A DNA stretch of 64,000 nucleotides. Source: Oscillospiraceae bacterium. GTDB taxonomy: Bacteria > Bacillota > Clostridia > Oscillospirales > CAG-272. Every line of letters begins with the position of its first letter. Position 1 is the stretch's first letter. Below are positions 42,993-50,934 of the stretch, piece by piece. The notes under the pieces are model-generated. The model was given only the letters and a program-made list of their open reading frames with translations, was not told the DNA's origin and made no database searches. The stretch is taken from the NCBI GenBank assembly GCA_015064725.1, contig SVRQ01000002.1, forward strand, positions 78,753 to 142,752. Reading direction: 5' to 3'. A program made the position numbers and the translations under genes.

Positions 42993-43054
42993 AAAAAACG
43001 CTCAAGCGTTTTTTGAAATTATTTTATATCGCTTTTTCTTATTTAAAGAAAAAG
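42993..43054. repeat. Dispersed two-hairpin repeat, copy 2
   Basis: AAAAAACGCT/AGCGTTTTTT hairpin, then GAAATTATTT, then CTTTTTCTTATTTAAAGAAA, matching copy 1 at 24555-24617 in order and spacing although the first stem differs in sequence. Confidence 0.6.
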
Positions 43055-43153
43055 CTAGCAAAAAGATAAAAAACCCTGCAGGTTTATCGGCTATCGAAAA
43101 TGAGAATGGTTCGTTGTCCGCTTAGTGCAAACATATCTATACCCTTCTTTGCT

Positions 43154-43498
43154 TTGTGCAGATTTTTTACTGTAGTATAATTCTCGCTGTGCTCGAAGGG
43201 CGAATACCGCACATTTTTCACTCACAGGCTCGCAAAAATCACGTGGAATCCCATAGTGCTAACAAATCTATTGCCATTTTTATTTCGCAAAAATTTTTTA
43301 ATGTAGCCAAATTCAAATTCTGCGAATTTGAAGGCGTAACGCGGAGGTCATTAAAATTCTGCTTTTTAATGAAAGCGCGTGATAGCAACGCAAAAAATTT
43401 TTACATATGCCATCCCGCGTTTTAAACTTAAACTTTGAAGTCGGAGCTCTTCAGCTGTAGAATAAAACAAAAGAACAGGCTTTTGCCTGTTCTTTTTG
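43154..43498 (+). ncRNA. Possible structured non-coding RNA
   Basis: A region without ORF, bounded by a promoter-like TTGTGC-16-TATAAT (43154-43181) and a terminator at 43470. Inside are strong hairpins: CAAATTC-TGC-GAATTTG, CATTAAAA/TTTTAATG enclosed by CGCG/CGCG, and direct repeats CGCAAAAATTTTTTAATG (43286) and CGCAAAAAATTTTTACAT (43389). It matches none of RNase P, tmRNA, SRP or 6S by eye. It may equally be a decayed mobile repeat. Confidence 0.3.
43470..43498. terminator. Intrinsic terminator, works on both strands
   Basis: AAAAGAACAGGC, TTTT, GCCTGTTCTTTTT. Ends the folD transcript on the minus strand and would end a plus-strand RNA from 43188. Confidence 0.85.
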
Positions 43499-43501
43499 CA
43501 T

Positions 43502-44347
43502 TTATTTCTGTTTTTTTGCCGCTGTGAGCGTATTTTTGAGGAGCATTGTTATAGTCATAGGACCAACACCGCCGGGAACGGGGGTGATAAAGCTTGCCTT
43601 GGGCTCAACGGAGGCATAGTCAACGTCGCCCGTGAGCTTGCCGTCCGCGCGGCGGTTCATACCAACGTCGATAACGACTGCGCCGTCTTTGACCATATCG
43701 CCCGTTACGAAATCTGCACGGCCGATAGCCACAACGAGGATATCAGCACGTCTTGTCACTTCTGCGAGGTTTTTTGTCTTGGAGTGACAAATCGTTACAG
43801 TGCCGTTTTCTGCAAGAAGAAGCTGAGAGATGGGCTTGCCCACGATGTTGCTTCTGCCGATAACGACGCATTCCTTGCCGGCAACCTCAATGCCGCTTCT
43901 TGCAAGGAGCTGCATAATTCCGGCAGGCGTGCAGGGGAGGAAGTCCGCCGTACCGAGCATCATTTCACCGATATTTTCTACGCAGAATGCGTCAACGTCC
44001 TTGGAAGGGGAGATCGCGGCAATAACTGCTCTCTCGTCTATCTGCTTGGGAAGGGGGAGCTGAACGAGTATGCCGTGAATATCGCGTCTTGCATTGAGCT
44101 CGTCTATCTTGGCAAGGAGCTCTGCCTGTGTTGTTTCCTCTGCCATTTCGATGATCTCGGAGTACATTCCGACCTCAGCGCAGCCCTTGCCCTTGTTGCG
44201 GACGTAAACCTTGGAAGCGGGATTTTCGCCCACGATGATCACCGCAAGACCGGGAACCGTGCCTTCCGCTTTCATCTGCGCTACTTCCGCTGCGATCTCT
44301 TCTCTTATTTGTGCGGATATTTTCTTTCCGTCAATTATCTGTGCCAT
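43502..44347 (-). CDS. folD: Bifunctional methylenetetrahydrofolate dehydrogenase/cyclohydrolase
   Basis: A 281-residue enzyme of one-carbon metabolism interconverting methylene-, methenyl- and formyl-tetrahydrofolate with NADP. Motifs: 'VGENPASKVYVRNKGKGC' with the catalytic lysine, 'GILVQLPLP', 'GRSNIVGKP' and 'PVPGGVGPMT'. Its start overlaps the end of lgt by 17 nt, so it is the last gene of the M16-M16-lgt-folD operon. Confidence 0.96.
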   Translation of the reverse strand: MAQIIDGKKISAQIREEIAAEVAQMKAEGTVPGLAVIIVGENPASKVYVRNKGKGCAEVGMYSEIIEMAEETTQAELLAKIDELNARRDIHGILVQLPLPKQIDERAVIAAISPSKDVDAFCVENIGEMMLGTADFLPCTPAGIMQLLARSGIEVAGKECVVIGRSNIVGKPISQLLLAENGTVTICHSKTKNLAEVTRRADILVVAIGRADFVTGDMVKDGAVVIDVGMNRRADGKLTGDVDYASVEPKASFITPVPGGVGPMTITMLLKNTLTAAKKQK

Positions 44348-45590
44348 TTTCTTTTACCTCTTTTTCTTCCTTATTTTCTTCTTCCGTTGTTTCTGTTTCA
44401 GTTTTGGTTTCAGCTTTGGCTTCAGCTTCAGCTTCCGTTTCGGTTTTGGTTTCAGCTTCCGTTTCGGCTTCAGCTTCCGTTTCGGCTTCAGCTTCAGCTT
44501 CAGCTTCCGTTTCGGTTTTGGTTTCAGCTTCCGTTTCGGCTTCAGCTTCCGTTTCGGCTTCAGCTTCCGTTTCGGTTTCAGCTTCCGTTTCGGTTTCAGC
44601 TTCAGCTTCTGCTTCTACTTCTGCTTCTTCCTCTTCCTCTGCTTCAGCTGTGTTTATTTCATCCGTGCTTATCATGGAATTGAGCAGCTCCATCATTTCT
44701 TCGCGGCTCTTTTCTTCTGCCTTTTTAAGACCGAACACCAAGCCGAAATCTGCAATGGCATCCTTTTCCCAAATACCTTCCTTGCAAAGCTTTGCGTGTC
44801 TTACTCTTCCGATGATGATAAGCGGAAGCGCAAGCGCGAAGCATACAAGACCGAGAAGCGCGGAAACGCGAATGTTCGTATTGCCAAGATACAGCGAATC
44901 TGTGCGCAGATTTTCTATGAAAAATCTGCCAAGACCGTACCAGGCGAAATACCAGAGCATAACCTCGCCGCGGAATTTTCTCTTTTTGTAGAATACGTTG
45001 ATGAGCGTAAAACCGAGAACGTTCCAAAGCGATTCGTAAAGGAACGTGGGGTGAACGTCCATCGTCTGGTAATCTGTAAGATGGTTGCAAAGGCGCATAC
45101 GCCAGGGAAGCGTTGTTACGCCGCCGAAGGCTTCTCCGTTCATAAAGTTGCCCCATCTGCCTATGAGCTGACCGAGCATTACGCCGGGCATAAGCGCGTC
45201 CGCGATGGTGAAGAAGTTTATCTTTTTGAATCTGGATACAAGGAACACGGCAAGCGCACCGCCGATAATGCCGCCGTATATGGCAAGACCGCCGTTCCAA
45301 ACGGCAATTATCTCATAAAACGTGTCATACCCTTCGGGATTGAAGATGATATAGTAAAGGCGCGCGCCGACGATCGCCGTTGGAACGGTTATGAGCGCGT
45401 AATCGAGCAGCGTATCGAAAACGATGCCCTCTTTTGTTGCACGCCAAGCAAAATAGGAAAAAGCAAGGATTATACCAAGGCAGATTATCATACCGTACCA
45501 TGTGACCTGTATATCTCCTATTTTAAAAGCCGTGCGGCTTATTTCAAATTCTCCGATGCCAAGACCGGGGAAGGATATTGTGGATTTCAT
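44331..45590 (-). CDS. lgt: Prolipoprotein diacylglyceryl transferase with long Glu/Ala/Thr repeat tail
   Basis: The first enzyme of lipoprotein maturation; it adds diacylglycerol to the lipobox cysteine at the membrane. The core (about 1-285) has several membrane helices, the 'GGLAIYGG' loop and the signature GRWGNFMNGEAFG. Usual Lgt proteins end here. This one continues for about 130 residues of E-A-E-T/E-T-E repeats (about 315-405), encoded by a near-perfect hexamer-based tandem repeat at 44390-44635. The tail should be cytoplasmic and strongly acidic. Repeat length may vary between strains. The many lipoproteins in this window would be substrates. Confidence 0.93.
   Translation of the reverse strand: MKSTISFPGLGIGEFEISRTAFKIGDIQVTWYGMIICLGIILAFSYFAWRATKEGIVFDTLLDYALITVPTAIVGARLYYIIFNPEGYDTFYEIIAVWNGGLAIYGGIIGGALAVFLVSRFKKINFFTIADALMPGVMLGQLIGRWGNFMNGEAFGGVTTLPWRMRLCNHLTDYQTMDVHPTFLYESLWNVLGFTLINVFYKKRKFRGEVMLWYFAWYGLGRFFIENLRTDSLYLGNTNIRVSALLGLVCFALALPLIIIGRVRHAKLCKEGIWEKDAIADFGLVFGLKKAEEKSREEMMELLNSMISTDEINTAEAEEEEEAEVEAEAEAETETEAETETEAEAETEAEAETEAETKTETEAEAEAEAETEAEAETEAETKTETEAEAEAKAETKTETETTEEENKEEKEVKENGTDN
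44390..44635. repeat. Hexamer-type tandem repeat inside lgt
   Basis: On the plus strand, units built of TTCAGC, TTCCGT and TTCGGT alternate over about 245 nt, encoding Glu-Ala and Glu-Thr pairs on the minus strand. Larger blocks are repeated too (for example CTTCAGCTTCCGTTTCGG). Confidence 0.9.
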
Positions 45591-46879
45591 TACTTGTCCT
45601 CCTTTTCAAGGGGGTAAACTACGCTTGTTGCGTAATATTTTTCATCAAAGAGCTCGCGAACGAGCGCGTTTGCTTCCTCTACGGTTACCTTGGCGATAAT
45701 ATCGCCTATCTCAAACCAATCTGTTTCCTTTATAAGCGACATAGCAAATACCTCCGCGATATTGACGCTTTCAAAGCTGCGGATATACTCCGCATATTTT
45801 GCGCGGCGTGCATTTTCGAAGGCTTCGGGATCTATGCCGTTTTTCTTTACGTCCTCCATATAGGAGATGAACTTTTGCGTTGCCGCATCGATATCGTCCG
45901 TTTCTCCGCCGAAGATGAAATGTGCGCTTATCTTACCTGCGGAATAACCGGCTTCCATTTCGTCGATGAGCGCGCTTTCGTAAACGTCAACGGCAAATTC
46001 GGAAGCATCTCCGAAGAGTGTTTCCGTTGCAAGCTGGAGCGCGATGGTGCGCTTCATCTTATCGTGTGCGTTAAGCGGCTTATAAATATCCTTAACGCCC
46101 ATAAGGAACATAGGCTTTGCAACCTCAAATCTTGCGCTTACGAACTTTTCTGCGACCTCGCGGCTTTCCTCGTTATAGGAACGGACGATGTTTTTCACTT
46201 CGCCCGCGGGGAGCATTTTGTCTGCAACGGCGAGTATCTCTTCCATCGTTACGTTGCCCGCAACGCAAAGGAACATATTTGAAAGGTGATAGAACACCTC
46301 GTAGCATTTGTAGAGCGTGTCCGCATTTATTTCTGCGATGGATTCCACAGTGCCGGCAACGTCGATATTTATCTGGGAATCTTTATAAAGCGCGCGGATG
46401 AGGTTCATATATACGGCGAAATCGGGGTGATCCTCTCTGCCGCGTATCTCCTGACCGATGATGCCCTGTTCCTTTTCCACGTTTTCGGGAGTGAAATAGG
46501 GATGCGTAACGTAATCGAGGAGGACACCGAGATTTTCCGGAAAGTTTTCCGTGCATTTGAAGAGGTATGCAGTTACCTCTGTGGATGTAAATGCGTTTGC
46601 GCTTGCGCCGTATTTTGCAAAGCGGGAGAAGGTATCCACACCGTCCTCGTTCTCGAACATCTTGTGCTCAAGGTAGTGTGCAATGCCGTCGGGAACGCGA
46701 GTGAACTCTTCCTCCCCCTCAAGCTTGAAGCAGTTGTCCACCGCGCCGTATCGTGTGCAGAAAAGCGCGTAAGACGCGGAAAGCTCCTTTGGAATAAGGT
46801 AGATGTCAAGCCCGCTTTTGTGTTTTGTGTAATAGTATTTTTCGCCGATGAGGGCGTTTTCTTTCGTTATGATATTCAT
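45590..46879 (-). CDS. M16 zinc peptidase, YmfH-like (active subunit)
   Basis: 429 residues; ATG 46879 overlaps the stop of the preceding gene (ATGA), so I prefer it to the track start at 46900. It has the inverted zinc motif HYLEH (about residue 70) and the downstream acidic ligand region, so this subunit carries the metal site. Together with the upstream-encoded homologue lacking the motif it should form a clamshell heterodimer that degrades peptides. Bacterial YmfF-YmfH pairs occur widely in Firmicutes; the substrate is unknown. It overlaps lgt by one nucleotide. Confidence 0.9.
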   Translation of the reverse strand: MNIITKENALIGEKYYYTKHKSGLDIYLIPKELSASYALFCTRYGAVDNCFKLEGEEEFTRVPDGIAHYLEHKMFENEDGVDTFSRFAKYGASANAFTSTEVTAYLFKCTENFPENLGVLLDYVTHPYFTPENVEKEQGIIGQEIRGREDHPDFAVYMNLIRALYKDSQINIDVAGTVESIAEINADTLYKCYEVFYHLSNMFLCVAGNVTMEEILAVADKMLPAGEVKNIVRSYNEESREVAEKFVSARFEVAKPMFLMGVKDIYKPLNAHDKMKRTIALQLATETLFGDASEFAVDVYESALIDEMEAGYSAGKISAHFIFGGETDDIDAATQKFISYMEDVKKNGIDPEAFENARRAKYAEYIRSFESVNIAEVFAMSLIKETDWFEIGDIIAKVTVEEANALVRELFDEKYYATSVVYPLEKEDK

Positions 46880-48150
46880 TGCGCACCCTCCGTTCCGCAA
46901 AGGAAATATTCTGTATCGAGCTGTATATTTTTAGCCGCGGCAACCACTTGCTCTATGGTCACGCGCTCTGTTTTTTCAATAAGGTCGGCAGGGGAGTCCT
47001 CTGAGCCGAATATTCTTGACGAGGCATAGTGGGAATGTATTGCATCCGCGCTGTCATCCACGGAAAGGAAAGCGTTGCGAAGACGCTTTTTCGCGCTTAC
47101 GAGCTCTTCTTCCGTGACGTTGCCTTTCTTGATCTCTTCAAGCTGGAAAAGTATTTCGTTTCTCGCCTTTTCGCGGTTGGCAACTTCAATACCGCTTGTT
47201 ACCATCATAACGCCCTTTGTATATATTCGGGAAGAGCAGTGATAGCACAGGGAGAGCTTTTCGCGCACGTTGCGGAAAAGCTTGGACTGCGTTCCGGAGC
47301 CGAAAACACCGTTCAGCACGCGAAGCACGTTGTAATCCTCCTCATAGCCGCCGATGCCCGTGCGGAAGCCGAGGACGAGCTTGCCCTGGTTGAGCGTTTG
47401 GTGTTCGCATACTTTTTTCACTTCGTTTGCTTCTTTTACAACGTCCGTGGAATAATCGGGTATCTCGCCGCGTGCAACGTCCGCGAACGTATTGCGTACA
47501 AAAGCTTCGGAAACAGCTTCTTCGATATCGCCTATAACCCAAACCTCTGTTTTTGCGTGTGAAAGGATATATTTGTATCTTTCAAAAAGAGAAGCGGGAG
47601 TGATCTTTGCCACGTCTTCCGCTTTGCCTATTTCGGAAATGCCCCACGCTTCGTTTGTGCACATTATTTCCGTGCAGCGTTTGAGCGCGAACGAGTCTTT
47701 ATCGTTTATCTGTGCTTCAATATCCGTAATAAGCTTGTCCTTTTCGCTTTCAACGTAAGCTTTATCGAAGACGCCGTTCTCTGTTTTGGGTGATTTGATT
47801 ATTTCCGTAAGCAGGGAGGTAACACCGCCGGTAATATCCTCGCCGTTAAGAGCGTATCTGTTTGAGAGGAGCTTTGCGTAGATCGTAATAACGTGTGCTT
47901 CTCCGTTTGTTCCGACGTAGCTGTCTATTTCCGCGCCGTAAAGGGAAGCAAGCTCTTTTTGTATGGAAAGAAGATTTTGGTGGTTATTTGTACCGCGAAG
48001 GAGCACGGAGGTAAACAGCGCGTTTTCTGCCGCGTGCTCGCGCTCCAGGGGGAGAATGAGATCTATAAATATTCTGTTAAATTTGAATTTGCCTGTCTTG
48101 ACTGTGGTAAGTGCAATGCCGTCAAAAATATCTTTTCTTGATATTTGCAT
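46876..48150 (-). CDS. M16 peptidase homologue, YmfF-like (inactive partner)
   Basis: 424 residues of the same fold but without an HxxEH motif. It keeps the substrate-binding Arg/Tyr region near the C-terminal half ('GSGTQSKLFRNVREKLSLCY'). In heterodimeric M16B enzymes one subunit supplies zinc and the other supplies these residues, which fits this gene order. It is the first gene of the operon; GGAGGG precedes the ATG. Confidence 0.88.
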   Translation of the reverse strand: MQISRKDIFDGIALTTVKTGKFKFNRIFIDLILPLEREHAAENALFTSVLLRGTNNHQNLLSIQKELASLYGAEIDSYVGTNGEAHVITIYAKLLSNRYALNGEDITGGVTSLLTEIIKSPKTENGVFDKAYVESEKDKLITDIEAQINDKDSFALKRCTEIMCTNEAWGISEIGKAEDVAKITPASLFERYKYILSHAKTEVWVIGDIEEAVSEAFVRNTFADVARGEIPDYSTDVVKEANEVKKVCEHQTLNQGKLVLGFRTGIGGYEEDYNVLRVLNGVFGSGTQSKLFRNVREKLSLCYHCSSRIYTKGVMMVTSGIEVANREKARNEILFQLEEIKKGNVTEEELVSAKKRLRNAFLSVDDSADAIHSHYASSRIFGSEDSPADLIEKTERVTIEQVVAAAKNIQLDTEYFLCGTEGAQ

Positions 48151-48196
48151 TATTCCCTCCGATATTGGTATGATTTACGTAAATATATAATATAAT

Positions 48197-48225
48197 ATTC
48201 TACTCTATTTTGCGATATAATGCAA
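48197..48225 (-). promoter_or_regulatory. Sigma-A promoter of the M16-lgt-folD operon
   Basis: On the minus strand: TTGCAT, 17 bp, TAGAAT. Confidence 0.75.
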
Positions 48226-48574
48226 TGGGAAAAATGTAAATAAATATGATAAACAGGAAAAAAGCGCCCGCAAGGACGCTTTTTTCTTTTGCAAACAGAT
48301 CGGAAAATATTAAGTACCTCGGACGGTAAACCGCCCGCGGTATTTAATCGTATTAAAACTTTACAGGATATAAAAGATACGTTAAGGATTGAATTGGAAA
48401 AATATATCATTTTCATAAATTATGAGAATTGAATAATGTTTCCTTATTTTATAAAATATTGGTAAAATAAGAATGTTCTTCATAATTGCACTTATATGAG
48501 TACAAATATATTATATTCTAAAAATATAATAATGTCAAGAATTTCTTGTCGGATTGAATAAAGGTGATATTATT
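48226..48574. other. Gene-free stretch between the M16 operon and an XRE gene
   Basis: Contains one terminator-like hairpin (AAAAGCG ... CGCTTTTTT, 48261-48288) and AT-rich sequence. The 88-codon track ORF here has no RBS and looks accidental. Confidence 0.5.
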
Positions 48575-48808
48575 ATGGATGAAAAAATAGAAAAACATAT
48601 AGGAAAGAACATACGCGCCCTGCGCGAACGCTCAGGACTTACACAGGAAACTATGGCGGCAAAGCTGCAGCTGCGCGGCTGCGATATAACGCGCAGTGCC
48701 GTTGCAAAAATAGAAGTGGGGCAAAGACATCTTTACCCCGATGAGATAATGCACATAAAAGAAATTTTGGGTGCTGAATACGATGAGATATTTTATTTGT
48801 CTGAATAA
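48575..48808 (+). CDS. XRE-family HTH protein
   Basis: 77 residues. ATG 48575 follows AAAGGTGAT; the track start at 48554 is upstream of that site. 'GKNIRALRERSGLTQETMAAKLQLRGCDITRSAVAKIE' is a classical XRE domain with an insertion before the recognition helix, as in transcriptional regulators of mobile elements. It sits just before tRNA-Leu. No partner gene is evident. Confidence 0.85.
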   Translation: MDEKIEKHIGKNIRALRERSGLTQETMAAKLQLRGCDITRSAVAKIEVGQRHLYPDEIMHIKEILGAEYDEIFYLSE

Positions 48809-48845
48809 AATATGCAATCATTTGCAACAAAAACTTACTTTTCGG

Positions 48846-48874
48846 TTGACAGTTTGCCCGATGTGTGCTACAAT
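48846..48874 (+). promoter_or_regulatory. Sigma-A promoter for tRNA-Leu
   Basis: TTGACA, 17 bp, TACAAT, 17 nt before the tRNA. Confidence 0.85.
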
Positions 48875-48891
48875 AATAAAAGCGTGATTTT

Positions 48892-48975
48892 GCGGCTGTG
48901 GCGAAATTGGCAGACGCGCCAGACTTAGGATCTGGTGTCTTCGACGTGGGGGTTCAAGTCCCTTCAGCCGCACCA
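48892..48975 (+). tRNA. tRNA-Leu (UAG anticodon)
   Basis: Acceptor stem GCGGCTG/CAGCCGC, D arm with TGGC...GGCAGACGC, anticodon stem CCAGA/TCTGG around CTTAGGA (anticodon TAG), a long class II variable arm, T arm GGGGGTTCAAGTCCCTT, and an encoded CCA. Reads CUN leucine codons. Confidence 0.96.
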
Positions 48976-49018
48976 AAAAAGAAGTAACTTTTGTCTACCA
49001 AAAGTTACTTCTTTTTTT
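48976..49018 (+). terminator. Intrinsic terminator after tRNA-Leu
   Basis: AAAGAAGTAACTTTTG, loop, CAAAAGTTACTTCTTT, T run. Confidence 0.9.
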
Positions 49019-49019
49019 A

Positions 49020-49210
49020 TCCAAGCCGCAGGCTTGGCATATCATCGCCGCACAAAGTGCGGTGCATATTATCAGCCCCTTTGGGGCTGTATCTCATCAC
49101 GCGCCAGCGTGTATTTTCCCTGCGGCTTGATGAGATGCAACACTGCGTGTTGATGATATACCGCAACAAGTTGCGGATGATATACAAGGCTTCGCCTTGA
49201 TTTGTTCCAT
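49020..49210. repeat. Nested-palindrome element C
   Basis: A series of short hairpins: CCAAGCC-GCA-GGCTTGG, GCAC-AAA-GTGC, AGCCCC-TTT-GGGGCT, CGC...GCG, CAACAC...GTGTTG, CCGCAA-CAAG-TTGCGG, CAAGGC-TTC-GCCTTG. The left ones are joined by linkers like CATATCATC, the right ones by GATGATATA, so the halves are complementary and the element can fold into a hairpin of hairpins. No ORF and no relation to the tRNA. Confidence 0.7.
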
Positions 49211-49226
49211 CAAAAATACATGTAAC

Positions 49227-49273
49227 ACAAACGCCCTCGGCAGCCAGAACGGTTGTCGAGGGCGTTTGTAGCG
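49227..49273 (-). terminator. Intrinsic terminator for the MATE gene
   Basis: ACAAACGCCCTCG, 20-nt loop, CGAGGGCGTTTGT; a long stable stem downstream of the MATE stop. Confidence 0.75.
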
Positions 49274-49305
49274 ATCGGTTAAAATATTCATCTGAAATTT
49301 TCGCA

Positions 49306-50646
49306 CTATTTGTTCGTTTGGAACTGATCGAGCTTGTTGCTACTTTTGGCAATATGAAAACCAGAATACACCGCAACTGCCAACTCAGTAATCGGCATAA
49401 CCCACCACAGAAGTTCTGCTCCAAACAGTACCGGAAGCAGAAATACCAAGATACCACACAAAACAATTCCTCGTGTCAGCGAAACGATCAATGCTTTTCT
49501 TGGCAACATGACAGATTGGAAGTAATACGTTGCGAAGATATTCAAAGGCAGGAACAAGTATGCAAAACAATAAACACGCATAATACCGGGTGCGATCTGT
49601 AATACACTGTCAGTAGGTGCCATAAAAAGTTTTACAAAGGAATTCGGGAACATAAGGACGGCCCCCGTCCAAAGTAAACCAAATATAACAACTGTCCAAA
49701 GTGCATATTTTTTTGTTTCCTCAATACGTTCCCACTTGTTTGCACCATAATTTGCAGAGATAATCGGCTGAGATGCCTGTCCGACACCGTATGTCGAACA
49801 TTGAACAACGCCGGAAACCTGAACAATCACACCAAATACTGCAAGGGCATCTGCACTATAGTAGTGCATGATTTGGCGATTAAACAGCATTGCAATGACT
49901 CCCATTGCAATATCGGAAACAAAGGAAGAAAAACCGTTAATCGACAATACTTTTGTTTTATGAATATGACCGTAAATTCGTGACAGTTTAATTGAATTCT
50001 TCTTTGTGAAGAAGTGCGTAACCATGATTACAATGGACATCGTTGCGCCAAGGGCGGTTGCAAGACCGGCACCAAACATTCCCAAATCAAGTCTGAACAC
50101 AAAATAAATATCACCGAACACATTAAAGATACCGCCGAATAATGTTGCAAAAGTTGCCAGTCCCGGTGCGTTATCATTTCGCAGAAATGCAGCAAGCATC
50201 TGTGTAAAGGGATATGCAGGGATCACATACTGAACCGGACGCAGGTAATTTTTTGCTAAAGGTAAAAGCACATCGTCAGCACCGAAAAAACGTAGCAACG
50301 CATCATCAAATGCTGTCAAACCAAACCAACAAATAATTGCAACAACGGAAGTCAGAACCAAGGACAGCGTAAAATAAGCATTTGCCTTATCTGTTTTTCC
50401 CTGTGCTTTATAATAAGAATAATTGACCGACCCGCCAATACCGAACAATAAGCCCAAGCTATACAGAATCGTCCAAATCGGCATTACAATAGATAGTGCC
50501 GCCGTTCCTTGCGGACCTTGGTATTGACCAACGACTGCCGCATCTACCAAACCGTAGATACAAGAAATCATTGCGCTGCCAAGAGCGGCTCCAAGATAAT
50601 GAAAATAATGCTTTTTGATACTGCCTTGCGTCAAATCTTTATCCAT
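49306..50646 (-). CDS. MATE-family efflux transporter (MepA-like)
   Basis: 446 residues with twelve hydrophobic segments in two halves. The first half holds 'YGLVDAAVVGQYQGPQGTAALSI' type sequence and the second a matching 'YGVGQASQPIISANYGA' segment, both typical of MATE drug/cation antiporters driven by Na+ or H+. GGGAGGT precedes the ATG. The long leader contains a duplicated RNA motif and a terminator, which suggests ligand-dependent expression; guanidine is the leading candidate because guanidine-IV riboswitches sit before mepA-type genes in Clostridia. Confidence 0.9.
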   Translation of the reverse strand: MDKDLTQGSIKKHYFHYLGAALGSAMISCIYGLVDAAVVGQYQGPQGTAALSIVMPIWTILYSLGLLFGIGGSVNYSYYKAQGKTDKANAYFTLSLVLTSVVAIICWFGLTAFDDALLRFFGADDVLLPLAKNYLRPVQYVIPAYPFTQMLAAFLRNDNAPGLATFATLFGGIFNVFGDIYFVFRLDLGMFGAGLATALGATMSIVIMVTHFFTKKNSIKLSRIYGHIHKTKVLSINGFSSFVSDIAMGVIAMLFNRQIMHYYSADALAVFGVIVQVSGVVQCSTYGVGQASQPIISANYGANKWERIEETKKYALWTVVIFGLLWTGAVLMFPNSFVKLFMAPTDSVLQIAPGIMRVYCFAYLFLPLNIFATYYFQSVMLPRKALIVSLTRGIVLCGILVFLLPVLFGAELLWWVMPITELAVAVYSGFHIAKSSNKLDQFQTNK

Positions 50647-50692
50647 AGTAACCTCCCGGTTAATTTAGAAAATAAAATATGCTGTAACAGAA

Positions 50693-50741
50693 AACGCCGG
50701 ATAAGATCTGCCACACATGGTCGTCAAATTTATCCGGCGTT
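50693..50741 (-). terminator. Attenuator terminator in the MATE leader
   Basis: On the minus strand: AACGCCGGATAA, loop, TTATCCGGCGTT, TTCTGTT. The 3' arm can also pair with an upstream copy of the same sequence (AACGCCGGATAAGAT) by 15 bp, giving a choice of structures. Confidence 0.75.
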
Positions 50742-50823
50742 CGCATTACGCTGCGACAGCCTCCATAAGACGGATGTATGGGAAATCTTATCCGGCGTTG
50801 TAATTACGATTTACATTGCCTCC
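50730..50823 (-). promoter_or_regulatory. Tandem RNA motif, candidate guanidine-IV (mepA) riboswitch
   Basis: Two copies of one motif on the minus strand (50784-50823 and 50730-50764): GGAGGC, a 5-bp hairpin with loop ending CGTAA, then AACGCCGGATAA. The hairpin arms differ but stay paired (TGTAA/TTACA and TCGCA/TGCGA), a compensatory change that points to a selected RNA structure. The second copy is also the 5' arm of the terminator. Class assignment rests on the MATE gene and the layout, not on a consensus I can check. Confidence 0.55.
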
Positions 50824-50835
50824 GAAATCTTAATT

Positions 50836-50865
50836 ATTATAGCACAATCGTTCAGGAAAAGTCAA
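50836..50865 (-). promoter_or_regulatory. Sigma-A promoter for the MATE gene
   Basis: On the minus strand: TTGACT, 18 bp, TATAAT, ending just before the tandem RNA motif. Confidence 0.8.
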
Positions 50866-50934
50866 TATATCACCGACAAATCCCATTTTTCGAACAGCGC
50901 TGCTACAATACTTTTGGTCGTTTTCAGTTATATT

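Noticed and set aside
43154-43498. RNase P, tmRNA, SRP or 6S RNA gene
   Set aside because: None of their conserved sequence blocks is visible, so only a low-confidence unknown RNA is listed.
43496-45617. Two long plus-strand ORFs with Phe/Gln/Leu or Ser/Ala/Val repeats
   Set aside because: They are antisense to folD and lgt; the repeats are the lgt tail read backwards.
48150-48416. 88-codon ORF on the minus strand upstream of the M16 operon
   Set aside because: No RBS, no family resemblance, and it overlaps a terminator hairpin and the operon promoter.
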